Assembly (NCBI RefSeq): GCF_001661675.2
Contig: NZ_CP019602.1
Coordinates: 2,195,501-2,259,500, forward strand
Direction: 5' to 3'
Source of the DNA: Croceicoccus marinus
GTDB taxonomy: Bacteria > Pseudomonadota > Alphaproteobacteria > Sphingomonadales > Sphingomonadaceae
DNA length: 64,000 bases
The translations under genes and the position numbers were made by a program. The stretch's first letter is position 1; every line of letters starts with the position of its first letter. A model generated the notes under the pieces. It worked only from the letters and a program-made list of their open reading frames with translations. It did not search any database and had not been told where the DNA came from. Shown one piece after another: positions 53,424-62,147 of this stretch.

Positions 53424-54542
53424 ATGGCAGACGACAAGCAGGATACGAACGCCCCCAAGGCCAATGGGTCCGGGACAAAGAAGACCTCACCCGGCAAGGG
53501 TGCGCGAAAGGGTCCTCGCCGCAAGGCCGCAGCCGGGAAACCGGCGCCCGCGAAGCCTGCACAGCAGAAGACCGTGGCGCAGATCCCCGAAAAGGCGGAT
53601 GCTGCAAAGCCGGTCGCCGAGACGCTGAAAGCGCAGCAGCCCGAACCGAAGCCTGCCCAGCAGGCCGCGCAGAAATTCGCGGTGCCCGAAGGCAAGCCCG
53701 ATGAACTGCCCGCACCCGATACGGATGCGCTGAAGGTGGAAGCATCTTCGCAGGCGATCGCCACGGCGAAGGAATCGGCGCCGTCCGAACCGCCCGCGAA
53801 GACCGCTGATGCCCAGCCTGCTGCGTCCAAGTCTGCTGCGTCTAAGCCTGCTGCGTCCAAGTCTGCTGCGCCCAAATCCGCAGCGACCGCGCCCGCTCCA
53901 TCCAAGCCCGCTTCGAAGGAAGCCGCCGCGACGCCGGCCGCTCCGAAAGAGCCGGAGGCTGAAAAACCTTCCCGGACCGTGGAAAAGGCGCCGCTGGCCG
54001 CCACGACTTCGGCCGCTCCGGCACCCAAACAGCCGGAACCGACCACTTCGGGCAAGCCATCCTCCATTCCGCCAGCAAGAAAACCTAATATCACGCAGGA
54101 GTTCGTTAAGATGACCGACGCTGAAATGATGACCCAGTCGTTCCAGAGCGCCATGGCCGAAATGACCGCCAAGTCGCAGGACGCCTACAAGAAGAGCAGT
54201 GAGATGTTCAAGGAAGCCGGTGAGTTCACCAAGGGCAACCTTGAAGCCATGATGGAATCGACCAAGATCTTCGCTGCCGGCATGCAGGAAATGAGCAAGG
54301 CCGCTGTCGCCGACAGCAAGTCCGAGTTCGAAGCCCTGACGGCCGAGGTGAAGGAAATGGCGTCGGTCAAGTCGCCGACCGATTTCTTCCAGATGCAGAG
54401 CGCGCTGCTTCGCAAGAACTTCGACAAGGCCGTTGCCATGTCGTCGAAGAACACCGAAGCCATGCTGAAGCTTGCCAATGACGCGGCCCAGCCGCTGTCG
54501 ACGCGCATGAGCCTCGCCATGGAAAAGATCAAGGCCGCCTGA
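53424..54542 (+). CDS. Phasin family protein with long Lys/Ala/Pro-rich N-terminus
   Basis: 372 residues from ATG 53424 (GAAGG upstream). Residues about 1-215 are low-complexity (K, A, P, S; tandem [11 protein letters not shown] units), like a histone-H1-type or PhaF-type DNA-binding tail. The C-terminal 150 residues are a helical phasin_2 domain ([37 protein letters not shown]). It probably coats PHA granules made by the upstream phaC. The basic tail may tether granules to DNA, as PhaF does. A terminator follows. Confidence 0.9.
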   Translation: MADDKQDTNAPKANGSGTKKTSPGKGARKGPRRKAAAGKPAPAKPAQQKTVAQIPEKADAAKPVAETLKAQQPEPKPAQQAAQKFAVPEGKPDELPAPDTDALKVEASSQAIATAKESAPSEPPAKTADAQPAASKSAASKPAASKSAAPKSAATAPAPSKPASKEAAATPAAPKEPEAEKPSRTVEKAPLAATTSAAPAPKQPEPTTSGKPSSIPPARKPNITQEFVKMTDAEMMTQSFQSAMAEMTAKSQDAYKKSSEMFKEAGEFTKGNLEAMMESTKIFAAGMQEMSKAAVADSKSEFEALTAEVKEMASVKSPTDFFQMQSALLRKNFDKAVAMSSKNTEAMLKLANDAAQPLSTRMSLAMEKIKAA

Positions 54543-54584
54543 TCGGCTGCCTTTGGATGCGCGCCCCGCGCGCATCACCGGATC

Positions 54585-54617
54585 GGGCCGGGTACGCGTG
54601 GCGTATCCGGCCCTTTT
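54585..54617 (+). terminator. Rho-independent terminator after the phasin gene
   Basis: GGGCCGGGTACGC pairs with GCGTATCCGGCCC (one G-T/A mismatch), then TTTT at 54614-54617. Confidence 0.85.
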
Positions 54618-54708
54618 CGTTGCGATCCCGCAGGGTCGGCGGCCGATCCTGCCAAATCCGGATCAACCGCCTCTTGTATGGCGGGCCCTCGATACGATAT
54701 TCTGCCAA

Positions 54709-55173
54709 ATGATGATGCTTTCCCGATCCGATTCCCCTTTGGCCGACCCGAACGGGGCCATCGACGGCAGGCTGGCCGATCGTGACGCGTGCCCTGGCGC
54801 CCCTATCACCCGCGCGACCGGCCCGGTATGTTCCGATGAGGGCGGCGACGATCCGTCGGACGGCGGCAAGGGCGGCGCGGGACAGGTCGGTATCGCCACC
54901 CGCACCCGTGCCAAGCCCAAGAAGCCGAGCCAGTTCAAGGTGCTCATGCTCAACGACGATTACACGCCGATGGAATTCGTCGTGATGGTGCTCAAGCGCT
55001 ATTTCCGCATGGACATGGAGCAGGCGACCCGCGTGATGCTCCACGTGCACCAGCGCGGCGTGGGCGTCTGCGGCGTCTTTCCCTATGAAATCGCCGAGAC
55101 CAAGGTGAACCAGGTCATGGATTTCGCCCGCGCGAACCAGCATCCCCTGCAATGCACGCTGGAAAAGGACTGA
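54709..55173 (+). CDS. clpS: ATP-dependent Clp protease adaptor ClpS
   Basis: 154 residues from the first of three consecutive ATGs (54709). The ClpS core is the last 85 residues: [19 protein letters not shown] (N-degron pocket, NDDYTPMEF), [22 protein letters not shown] and the end LQCTLEKD. It delivers N-degron proteins to ClpAP. The roughly 65-residue head (rich in G and D) is much longer than the usual 20-30, so the true start may be further in. No clpA is adjacent. Bpt at 6.9 kb makes substrates for this pathway. Confidence 0.92.
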   Translation: MMMLSRSDSPLADPNGAIDGRLADRDACPGAPITRATGPVCSDEGGDDPSDGGKGGAGQVGIATRTRAKPKKPSQFKVLMLNDDYTPMEFVVMVLKRYFRMDMEQATRVMLHVHQRGVGVCGVFPYEIAETKVNQVMDFARANQHPLQCTLEKD

Positions 55174-55252
55174 ATGCCCGCGCCGGTGTGACGACATTCA
55201 AAAAGGATGGCGGGCAAAAAGGGTGACGGGCGGGGCGTGACCTTCCGCCCCG

Positions 55253-56590
55253 ATGCGGTTAAGGCGGCACAACCCTGATGCCCTGACGGGCCGCCTGCCA
55301 ACGCCGAAAGCTCGACCGGACTTGTTCAAGAACTTCATCACCGACGTCGACCGCTACATCTTCAAGCTCGTGCTGATGCCGATGCTGGGGACGCTGGCGC
55401 TGGCCGCGTCGCTGCTGATCCTCGACAAGATGCTCCGCCTGTTCGAGGTGGTGGCCGACGAAGGCGGGCCTATCGGCGTGATCTTCCGCATGCTGGCGAA
55501 CCTGCTGCCCGAATATATGAGCCTGGCGATCCCGCTTGGCCTGATGCTCGGCATCCTGTTTGCATTCCGCAAGCTGGCGACAAGTTCGGAACTCGACGTG
55601 ATGCGCGCGGTCGGGCTTGGCTATACGCGGCTGCTGCGCGTGCCCTATCTGATTACGCTGGCGCTGGTCGCCCTGAACTTCGTGCTGGTCTATTTCGTCC
55701 AGCCTGTGGCGCGCTACGACTATTCGCGGCTGACGTTCGAACTGCAATCGGGGGCGCTGGGCGCGTCGATCAAGGTGGGCGAGTTCACTACGCTCGAGGA
55801 TCGCACCGCGCTGAGGATCGAGGAGAGCCGCGACAACGGGCGCGAATTGTCGGGCATCTTCGCGCGCGTAACGCAGCCCGACGGCGACATGCTGTCGATT
55901 TCGGCCCGGCAGGGGCAGTTCCTCGCCAACGAGGATGAGCCCAACACCATTATCCTGCGCCTGACGGACGGGACCATCGTGCAGGACCAGCGCGCGATTC
56001 CCACGCCCCGTGTGCTCAGCTTCGCCAGCTACGACCTCCCCATCGACCTGCCCGAGATCGAGCGGTTCCGCACACGCGGCGGGGCGGAGAAGGAATATAT
56101 CCTGCCCGAATTGCTCAACCTGGGCTGGAACAAGAATATTCCAAAGGAACTGCGCAACCAGACACTGGCCAGCCTGAATTTCCGGCTGGTCGAGGTGGTG
56201 ATGATGCTGCTCCTCCCGCTGCTGGCGGTGTCGCTTGCCATTCCGCCCAAGCGGTCCAGTTCCACGCTTGGCGTGTTCGTGTCGATCGTGATGGTCGTCG
56301 CCTATCACAAGGTGAACCAGTACGGCGAGGATGTCGCGGCACTGGGCCTTGTCAGCCCGCTGGTGTCGCTGTGGGTGCCGTTCGTTCTGTTCGCGGCGCT
56401 GATCGCGTGGATGTACTGGCGCGTCGCCTACGTGCCGGGCGGGCAGGCGATCGGCTGGCTTGAAAAGGGCGCGGCCTTTGTGGCCAAGCGCTTCATGGTG
56501 ATCTTCCGCCTGCTGAGGTTCACCGGCAACCGCGAACTGGCGGCCAAGGCGCGCGCCGCGCACGATGCGGAGCAATCGCGTGCAGCTTGA
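55253..56590 (+). CDS. lptF: LPS export permease LptF
   Basis: 445 residues from ATG 55253; TTG 55322 (LFKNFITDVDRYIFK) is a shorter alternative closer to the family start. YjgP/YjgQ family: three N-terminal helices, a periplasmic beta-jellyroll (residues about 150-290) and three C-terminal helices (LVEVVMMLLLPLLAVSLAI). With LptG and LptB it extracts lipopolysaccharide from the inner membrane. It overlaps lptG by 26 bases. Confidence 0.93.
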   Translation: MRLRRHNPDALTGRLPTPKARPDLFKNFITDVDRYIFKLVLMPMLGTLALAASLLILDKMLRLFEVVADEGGPIGVIFRMLANLLPEYMSLAIPLGLMLGILFAFRKLATSSELDVMRAVGLGYTRLLRVPYLITLALVALNFVLVYFVQPVARYDYSRLTFELQSGALGASIKVGEFTTLEDRTALRIEESRDNGRELSGIFARVTQPDGDMLSISARQGQFLANEDEPNTIILRLTDGTIVQDQRAIPTPRVLSFASYDLPIDLPEIERFRTRGGAEKEYILPELLNLGWNKNIPKELRNQTLASLNFRLVEVVMMLLLPLLAVSLAIPPKRSSSTLGVFVSIVMVVAYHKVNQYGEDVAALGLVSPLVSLWVPFVLFAALIAWMYWRVAYVPGGQAIGWLEKGAAFVAKRFMVIFRLLRFTGNRELAAKARAAHDAEQSRAA

Positions 56591-57677
56591 TTTCTTCCCG
56601 TCCAAGCGGCTGACGATCTACCTCGCCAAGATGTTCGCGGTCCGCATCTTCGCGGTGCTGGCCATGCTGGTGCTGGTGCTGCAGATGCTGGACCTGCTGG
56701 GCACCAGCGGCGACATCCTGGCCGCCCCCGGCAACGGACAGGGCGAGCTGTGGACCTATGTCTCGCTGCGCGCGCCGCAGCTGGTGGCGCGCTTCCTGCC
56801 CTATTCGGTGCTGCTGGCGACGATCATCACGCTGGCCACATTGAACCAGAACAGCGAGGTCATCGCGATGAAGGCCGCCGGCCTTTCCGCGCACCAGATC
56901 CTGGCCCCGCTGGTGGCCACCGCCGCGCTCGTCTCGCTCGCCAGCTTCGCGTTCAACGAACGCGTCGTGACCCGCTCCACCGCGACCCTGTCCGCGTGGG
57001 AGGATGCCGAATACGGCCCGATCCCCACGGGCGGCAAGACGCGCAGTAATATCTATCTGGCCGAGGGAGACGCGATCCTGTCGGCGCGTTCCGCCGTGGG
57101 AACGGGCGATGCGATGCAGCTGGTCGGCGTGACCTGGTATCGGCGCGATCCGCAGCTGATGCTTTCCGAACAATGGCGCGCCGATCGCGCGACCTATGCC
57201 AATCCCGGCTGGCGGCTGGAAAACCCGGTCCGCTTCAACATCGCCACCGCCGAGCAGGAGACCCTGTCCTCCGCCGTCGTGGCCGAGGGTATCACCCCGC
57301 GCGAGATCGCGATCAGCAAGGTCGATGCGCAGTCGCAGAACCTGTTCGACCTGACCGAATCGATCGACGCGCTCGACGCGGCGGGCCGCCGCACGCAAGA
57401 GATCAGGGGCGAATGGTGGCACAAGATCTCGGGCCCGCTTTCGGCGCTGCTGATGCCGCTGCTGGGCGCGGTCGCCGCGTTCGGACTGGCGCGTTCGGGG
57501 CAGCTGTTCGTGCGTGCGGTCATCGGCATGTCACTGGGCTTCGCCTATTTCGTGGTGGACAATGCGGCCATCGCGGTCGGGAATTTCGGCGGCTATCCGC
57601 CGTTCCTTGCCGCTTGGGCGCCCTTCCTGCTGTTTGCCCTGATTGGCGAGACGGTGCTGCTCAAGACCGAGGAATAG
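56565..57677 (+). CDS. lptG: LPS export permease LptG
   Basis: 370 residues from ATG 56565; GTG 56580 (VQLDFFPSKRLTIYLAK) is an equally good start. It has the same YjgP/YjgQ layout as LptF: helices near residues 20-45 and 75-100, a periplasmic domain, and three C-terminal helices (GPLSALLMPLLGAVAAFGLA). It pairs with LptF. The 26-base overlap with lptF implies coupled translation. Confidence 0.93.
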   Translation: MRSNRVQLDFFPSKRLTIYLAKMFAVRIFAVLAMLVLVLQMLDLLGTSGDILAAPGNGQGELWTYVSLRAPQLVARFLPYSVLLATIITLATLNQNSEVIAMKAAGLSAHQILAPLVATAALVSLASFAFNERVVTRSTATLSAWEDAEYGPIPTGGKTRSNIYLAEGDAILSARSAVGTGDAMQLVGVTWYRRDPQLMLSEQWRADRATYANPGWRLENPVRFNIATAEQETLSSAVVAEGITPREIAISKVDAQSQNLFDLTESIDALDAAGRRTQEIRGEWWHKISGPLSALLMPLLGAVAAFGLARSGQLFVRAVIGMSLGFAYFVVDNAAIAVGNFGGYPPFLAAWAPFLLFALIGETVLLKTEE

Positions 57678-57698
57678 CGGCTTCCTTCCCGCCGCGGC

Positions 57699-57723
57699 GG
57701 AACAAGTTGGCGAATTGCGCGTC
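57699..57723 (+). promoter_or_regulatory. Weak EcfG-like promoter match
   Basis: GGAAC (57699-57703), a 16-base spacer, then CGTC (57720-57723), one base off the CGTT consensus of general-stress promoters. It lies 38 bases before the lipoprotein ATG. Confidence 0.3.
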
Positions 57724-57760
57724 TAAGCCACAATTGCGCCATATTTAACGGAGTCGCACC

Positions 57761-58042
57761 ATGAAGAATTTTGCACTGCCCGCCCTTGCCTCGTTCGCAC
57801 TGATCGGCCTGTCGGCCTGCGGCGAACCGGCCGATCCGGTCACCGAAGACGAAACCATGATGACCGATCCGGGCATGACCGATCCGGCCATGACCGAACC
57901 GACCGTTCCCGCGCCCGGACAGGCTCAGGAAGGCGACAGCATGATGACTGACGAGAACACCATGGGCACCATGACCACCGATGACGAGACCACCATGACC
58001 ACGGACATGGCCGAGGAACCGATGGCGGTCGAAAACGACTGA
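57761..58042 (+). CDS. Small lipoprotein with Met/Thr/Asp repeats
   Basis: 93 residues, with GGAG before the ATG. Signal core LPALASFALIG, lipobox LSAC, mature Cys at residue 20. The mature part is disordered and acidic with imperfect units (MTDPGMTDPAMTEP, TTDDETTMTTDM). The Met/Asp content could bind metal ions, which is speculation. It is monocistronic: a weak stress-type promoter lies upstream and a strong terminator downstream. Confidence 0.75.
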   Translation: MKNFALPALASFALIGLSACGEPADPVTEDETMMTDPGMTDPAMTEPTVPAPGQAQEGDSMMTDENTMGTMTTDDETTMTTDMAEEPMAVEND

Positions 58043-58068
58043 TCGGATCATCTGTAATCAGTAAAAAG

Positions 58069-58098
58069 GGGCTGTCCGGGCGACCGGGCGGCCCTTTT
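58069..58098 (+). terminator. Rho-independent terminator
   Basis: An eleven-pair stem, GGGCTGTCCGG with CCGGGCGGCCC, loop GCGA, then TTTT at 58095-58098. Confidence 0.85.
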
Positions 58099-58280
58099 GC
58101 CGTCGGGTTTCGCGCCCGTCAGTTGATATTCAGCCGTTGCATCTTAGTTACGCTGCGTGTCCCTTGCACCGGCTCAGCGCCTGGCCTTGCTGGCCAGCCG
58201 CTCTCAGCCTGTGCTAAGGGCCGCACGTTCCGGGACAAGTGCGGCATCGTGCCGCAAGTCCGCCACAAAGCATTTTGAAC

Positions 58281-59117
58281 ATGGCCAACAGCACCACAAC
58301 CGCCACCCCTTCGCAGGGAGGCACCGAGAATCTCCCGTTCTGGAAGCGGTCGCATTATCTGGACAGGATGACCTTGCGCCAGCTGGTCTTCGCCTATTTC
58401 CAGCATTACACGATCATCGCCTATCTGGGGCTGACCGTGCTGTGCGTGCTGGCGTTCGCGCTCTATCCCACCACCGCACTGCGCGGGGCGGCATCGTTCG
58501 TCGTGGCACTGGTCGTCTATCCGCTGGTCTGGCACCTGCTGCACCAGTATGTCCTGCACGGGCAGTGGATGTACAAGATCAAGCCGCTGGCGGCGACCTG
58601 GAAGCGCATCCACTACGACCACCACCAGGATCCGAACCATCTGGAAGTGCTGTTTGGCGCGCTGCATACCACCGTGCCCACCATCTTCCTCGCCACCGCG
58701 CCGATCGGCTATGCCATCGGCGGGATCGGCGGCGCGGCGGCGGCCTTTGCGGGCGGCCTGCTGACGACCTGCTATTACGAGTTCATGCACTGCATCCAGC
58801 ACCTGGCCTTCAAGCCGAAGTGGAAATGGGTGCAGCACATGAAGCAGCGCCACGTCGAACATCACTATTTCGACGAGGACGGCAATTTCGGCATCACGAA
58901 CTATTTCTGGGACCGGCTGCTTGGCACCTATTATCAGAAGAAGGACCGGCCCAAGCGTTCGGCCACCGTCTTCAACCTGGGCTATGACGAGACCGTGGCC
59001 GCACAATGGCCCTTCGTGAAGGACCTGTCCGGCGGCATCGCATCGGGCCATCCGCGCCGCCGCGTGCAGGGCAAGGAAGGGTTCGACCCGAACGCGTCCA
59101 AGAACACGATCGCCTAG
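58281..59117 (+). CDS. Membrane fatty acid hydroxylase/sterol desaturase family protein
   Basis: 278 residues from ATG 58281. A di-iron membrane oxygenase: helices at about 40-90 and 130-160, and the histidine boxes HQYVLH, HYDHH, HCIQH and HVEHHYF. Members hydroxylate or desaturate fatty acids, sterols or carotenoids; the substrate here is not known. No strong ribosome site was seen before the ATG. The acetyltransferase gene follows after 15 bases, so an operon is likely. Confidence 0.88.
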   Translation: MANSTTTATPSQGGTENLPFWKRSHYLDRMTLRQLVFAYFQHYTIIAYLGLTVLCVLAFALYPTTALRGAASFVVALVVYPLVWHLLHQYVLHGQWMYKIKPLAATWKRIHYDHHQDPNHLEVLFGALHTTVPTIFLATAPIGYAIGGIGGAAAAFAGGLLTTCYYEFMHCIQHLAFKPKWKWVQHMKQRHVEHHYFDEDGNFGITNYFWDRLLGTYYQKKDRPKRSATVFNLGYDETVAAQWPFVKDLSGGIASGHPRRRVQGKEGFDPNASKNTIA

Positions 59118-59132
59118 GGACATTGCCGACAC

Positions 59133-60314
59133 ATGGGTGAGATCACCGTCGCGCCGGTGGCCAGCGTAACTGTCTCGCCTGTGGCGGACAGGGCCGAGCG
59201 CAAGCAATTCGTCGATCTCGCCTACAGGCTGAACGCCGACGACCCGAACTGGATACCGCCGCTTCGCTCGGAAGCGGCGGCACTGGTCGATCCGGCGAAG
59301 AATCCGTTCTTTCAGCATGCCGACGTCCAGCTGTTCCTGGCTCGCCGCGACGGCCGGATCGTCGGGCGGATCTCGGCCCATATCGACCGTGTGGCGCTCG
59401 ACATGCCGCCCGAACAGGGCTTCGGTCCCGGCTGCGGCCAGTGGGGCCTGCTTGAGGCTGAGGACGAAGCTGTCTGCACCGCGCTGATCGCACGGGCGGA
59501 GGAATGGCTGCGCGGCAAGGGCATGACCCGCGTGCTCGCCCCGATCTCGCTGTCGATCTGGGAGGAACCGGGGCTGCTGACCATGGGCCACGACCATTCG
59601 CCGATGGTGATGATGGGCCACCACAAGGCGCACTACCAGCCTTGGGTCGAGGGGCAGGGTTACGAAGCGGCCAAGATGCTGCGCACCTACGACCTCGACG
59701 TGCGGGTCGAATATCCCAAGCTGATCCAGCGCATCATCTCTTCGGGTGAGAAAAACGACAAGATCCGCATCCGCAAGGTCGACAAGAGCCGCTTCGACGA
59801 GGAAGCGGCGCTCATCCTCGACATCCTGAACGATGCGTGGTCGGGTAACTGGGGCTTCGTGCCGATCACCGATGCCGAGGTCGAGCATACCGGCAAGAAG
59901 CTGAAGCCGCTGGTGTTCGAGGATCTGATCCGCATCGCCGAGTACGAGGGCAAGCCGGTCGCCTTCATGATGACTTTGCCCAATCTCAACCGCCCGATCC
60001 GGGAAATCGGCGGCAGGCTGTTCCCGTTCGGCTGGATTAAGCTGCTGCGCTGGCTGCGCAAGCCCTATCCCGCCGACATGCGCGTGCCGCTGATGGGCGT
60101 TCGCAAGCACCTGCAAAGCTCGCGCCTCGCCAGCCAGCTCGCTTTCATGATGATCGAATATATCCGCCGCGCCGCAGTGACGGAATATGGTGCGGTTCGC
60201 GGAGAGATCGGCTGGATCCTGGACGACAACCAGGGGATGAACGCCATTGCCGAGGCGATCGACGCCCGGGTGAACCGCGAATACACGATCTATGGCAAGT
60301 CGCTCGCGCAATAG
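59133..60314 (+). CDS. GNAT-like N-acetyltransferase family protein
   Basis: 393 residues. The N-terminal half shows LFLARRDGRIVGRISAHID and GFGPGCGQWGLLEAEDEAV, weak GNAT core marks. The C-terminal half has FEDLIRIAEYEGKPVAFMMTLPNLN and a second GNAT-like block (LASQLAFMMIEYIRRAAVTEYG). Such double-domain proteins are common next to lipid-modifying genes in sphingomonads, with no assayed function I can name. It is 15 bases after the fatty acid hydroxylase gene. Confidence 0.8.
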   Translation: MGEITVAPVASVTVSPVADRAERKQFVDLAYRLNADDPNWIPPLRSEAAALVDPAKNPFFQHADVQLFLARRDGRIVGRISAHIDRVALDMPPEQGFGPGCGQWGLLEAEDEAVCTALIARAEEWLRGKGMTRVLAPISLSIWEEPGLLTMGHDHSPMVMMGHHKAHYQPWVEGQGYEAAKMLRTYDLDVRVEYPKLIQRIISSGEKNDKIRIRKVDKSRFDEEAALILDILNDAWSGNWGFVPITDAEVEHTGKKLKPLVFEDLIRIAEYEGKPVAFMMTLPNLNRPIREIGGRLFPFGWIKLLRWLRKPYPADMRVPLMGVRKHLQSSRLASQLAFMMIEYIRRAAVTEYGAVRGEIGWILDDNQGMNAIAEAIDARVNREYTIYGKSLAQ

Positions 60315-60480
60315 CCCTTCTTTGCCGCGGCTGCTCCGGGAACCTCCGGCCCCAGGCGCGCGTTTTCAGGTTGCGGAGGCAGAACACGCCGGATTGCCAG
60401 TCTCGGCCTATCCATCGACAATGCACCAGCCGCCATTATCAAGGGCCGCGCAAACGGCCATTTTCAGGGAACTACCAGGA

Positions 60481-60915
60481 ATGCCGACCACCTCTGCCAG
60501 GGAGACCGATTACCGGATCGGCACCGCCTTGGTTGTGGAGGACGATCCCATCCTTGCGCTTTCCCTCGAAGACATTCTTCTTGGCGGCGGATCGCCCGAA
60601 GTGACCGTCTGTTCCAGCACGCGCCAGGCGCTTGCCGCGCTGGAACGCAAGCGTCCCGACGTGCTGGTGCTCGACGTGCATCTGGTCGACCGCGACGATG
60701 GCTGGGCAGTGGCCGAGCTGGTGAACGAACTGGGCCCTCAGGTGCCGCGAATCGTGTTTTCGACCGGCAATCCGCAGGCCATTCCCGACGGGATCAAGGA
60801 AATGGGCAAGGTGCTGGTAAAGCCCTACGCGCCCGAAGCCTTGCTCGAAGCCGTGCGCGACTCCCGTCGCACCGGCCTGTTTCAGCGCCTGCGCGGCGCT
60901 ATCTCGCACGATTGA
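60481..60915 (+). CDS. Single-domain response regulator
   Basis: 144 residues from ATG 60481. REC only: acidic pair in ALVVEDDPILA, phosphoacceptor Asp in VLVLDVHLVDRDDG, Thr in FSTGNP and Lys in VLVKPYAPE. There is no output domain. It stands alone, 166 bases after the acetyltransferase gene; no kinase is adjacent, although a HWE/HisKA_2 kinase lies 2 kb away. It resembles the single-domain regulators that feed general-stress or cell-cycle circuits. Confidence 0.88.
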   Translation: MPTTSARETDYRIGTALVVEDDPILALSLEDILLGGGSPEVTVCSSTRQALAALERKRPDVLVLDVHLVDRDDGWAVAELVNELGPQVPRIVFSTGNPQAIPDGIKEMGKVLVKPYAPEALLEAVRDSRRTGLFQRLRGAISHD

Positions 60916-61016
60916 TCCGTAAAATTTGGGCCGATTCTGGGCGGTGCCTGTTGCGCCGCCATTTGGCATGCGCGCAGTCCAGACAAGGGCACGGATCAAC
61001 GATACGCCGGACAATT

Positions 61017-61055
61017 AAAAAGGCCTCCGCCCCCTTGGGTGGGGCGAAGGCCTTT
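61017..61055 (-). terminator. Bidirectional hairpin terminator after the Fnr-like gene
   Basis: AAAGGCCT-C-CGCCCC pairs with GGGGCG-A-AGGCCTTT around a 7-base loop; on the minus strand it ends in a T run. It lies 150 bases past the Fnr-like stop and would also stop rightward transcripts. Confidence 0.7.
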
Positions 61056-61097
61056 CGGGATCGTATCACCAACCGCTTTGGACGGGAGGGGGTCTCG

Positions 61098-61178
61098 GTG
61101 GGTGACAAGCCTATAATGAACTGCCCGCAATGCGGTTCCAGCAACGTGAAGATTTTTTTGCCGCTGCGAAACCGGTAG
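61098..61178 (+). CDS. Possible 26-residue zinc-ribbon microprotein
   Basis: From GTG 61098 (GGAGG nine bases upstream) the frame encodes MNCPQCGSSNVKIF inside 26 residues; only one CxxC is present. It may be a remnant or chance. It faces the Fnr-like gene tail. Confidence 0.25.
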   Translation: MGDKPIMNCPQCGSSNVKIFLPLRNR

Positions 61179-61208
61179 CAAGTCGCCTGCCCTTTTCGCG
61201 GGATAACG

Positions 61209-61952
61209 TTATAGATAGGGCCGCGGGCCGAACAACGCCGGGTCGTAATGCACCAGTCGGCTGACTGCTTCCGGATCGGGGATCTCTATCGCGTTCAGCG
61301 ACCAGCGCACCAGCCCGTCGCGCCGCAGCGATTGCATCGACCGATTGGTATGCACCAGCGACAGGCCCAGCATGTCCGCCACTTGCCCCTGCGTGACCGA
61401 AATTTCCACCCTGCCCTCGCTGGCAAGGCAAGTGCCTTCCGCGCGCTTGACGATGAACAATGCAAGATAGGCGATACGTTCGCGCGCATTGCGCTGGCCC
61501 AGCGCGACCAGATGCTCCTCCAGCGCCGACTCCTCCTTGGCGGCCAGCCAGATTACGTCATAGCCCATGTCGGGATTGCGCCCGACGAACTCGATGAAGC
61601 GGTCGCGTGGGAAAATGCACAGCCGCGCCGGGGTCAGCGCCTCGACCCCGTGCGTCATCGGTTCGTCGAGCATCGCCTGCAGCCCGACAAGATCGCCGGG
61701 GAACAGGAAGTTGATGATCTGGCGGCGTCCGTCCTCCATCAGGCGGAAACGGATCAGCACGCCCGACAGGACGGTATAGATCTCGTTGCTTCTCGCTCCC
61801 TGCGTCAGCACCTGGCCGCCGCGTTCCAGCACGATTTCTCCCTGCTTGAACGTCTCGATCTCGCGCCGGCGTTCTTCATCCATCTGCTTCAGGCCCGGAC
61901 AGTCCAGCAACGGGCAGCCCGTGCATGGTGTCATCGTTTCGCCTGTCCTCAT
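61209..61952 (-). CDS. Crp/Fnr-family regulator with Fnr-like cysteines
   Basis: 247 residues. The cNMP-type sensor barrel covers about 30-145 (GEIVLERGGQVLTQGARS, FLFPGDLVGL), and a C-terminal winged helix covers 170-235 (TQGQVADMLGLSLVHTNRSMQSL). C10, C13, C18 and C112 match the cysteine layout that holds 4Fe-4S in Fnr, so oxygen sensing is possible. The recognition helix VHTNR differs from E. coli Fnr. It is divergent from phyR, and the start could also be Met7. Confidence 0.88.
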   Translation of the reverse strand: MRTGETMTPCTGCPLLDCPGLKQMDEERRREIETFKQGEIVLERGGQVLTQGARSNEIYTVLSGVLIRFRLMEDGRRQIINFLFPGDLVGLQAMLDEPMTHGVEALTPARLCIFPRDRFIEFVGRNPDMGYDVIWLAAKEESALEEHLVALGQRNARERIAYLALFIVKRAEGTCLASEGRVEISVTQGQVADMLGLSLVHTNRSMQSLRRDGLVRWSLNAIEIPDPEAVSRLVHYDPALFGPRPYL

Positions 61953-62089
61953 GTCTCTTTCGATCCCCCTCGCGTGCGGAATGCGCGCCCCAACCGCCCG
62001 TCCGGCGGCACTTTTCGCTTATCTCCATATTGTTTCCGTGCTTAACCGCAACAACATAAGGGATAGCGTTCGTTGACCCAGTTGCTTCG

Positions 62090-62114
62090 GGAACCGAAGC
62101 CTGGCGAGATCGTT
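62090..62114 (+). promoter_or_regulatory. EcfG-type (general stress sigma factor) promoter of phyR
   Basis: GGAAC (62090-62094), 16-base spacer, CGTT (62111-62114): a full match to the alphaproteobacterial EcfG consensus. It lies 33 bases before the phyR ATG and is consistent with autoregulation of the general stress response. Confidence 0.75.
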
Positions 62115-62147
62115 GATGCCGGAACTGCCAAATAGGGAAGGGTTTTC

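Noticed and set aside
58119..60311. Long open frame (730 codons) on the minus strand
   Set aside because: It is antisense to the hydroxylase and acetyltransferase genes, both of which have family motifs and starts.
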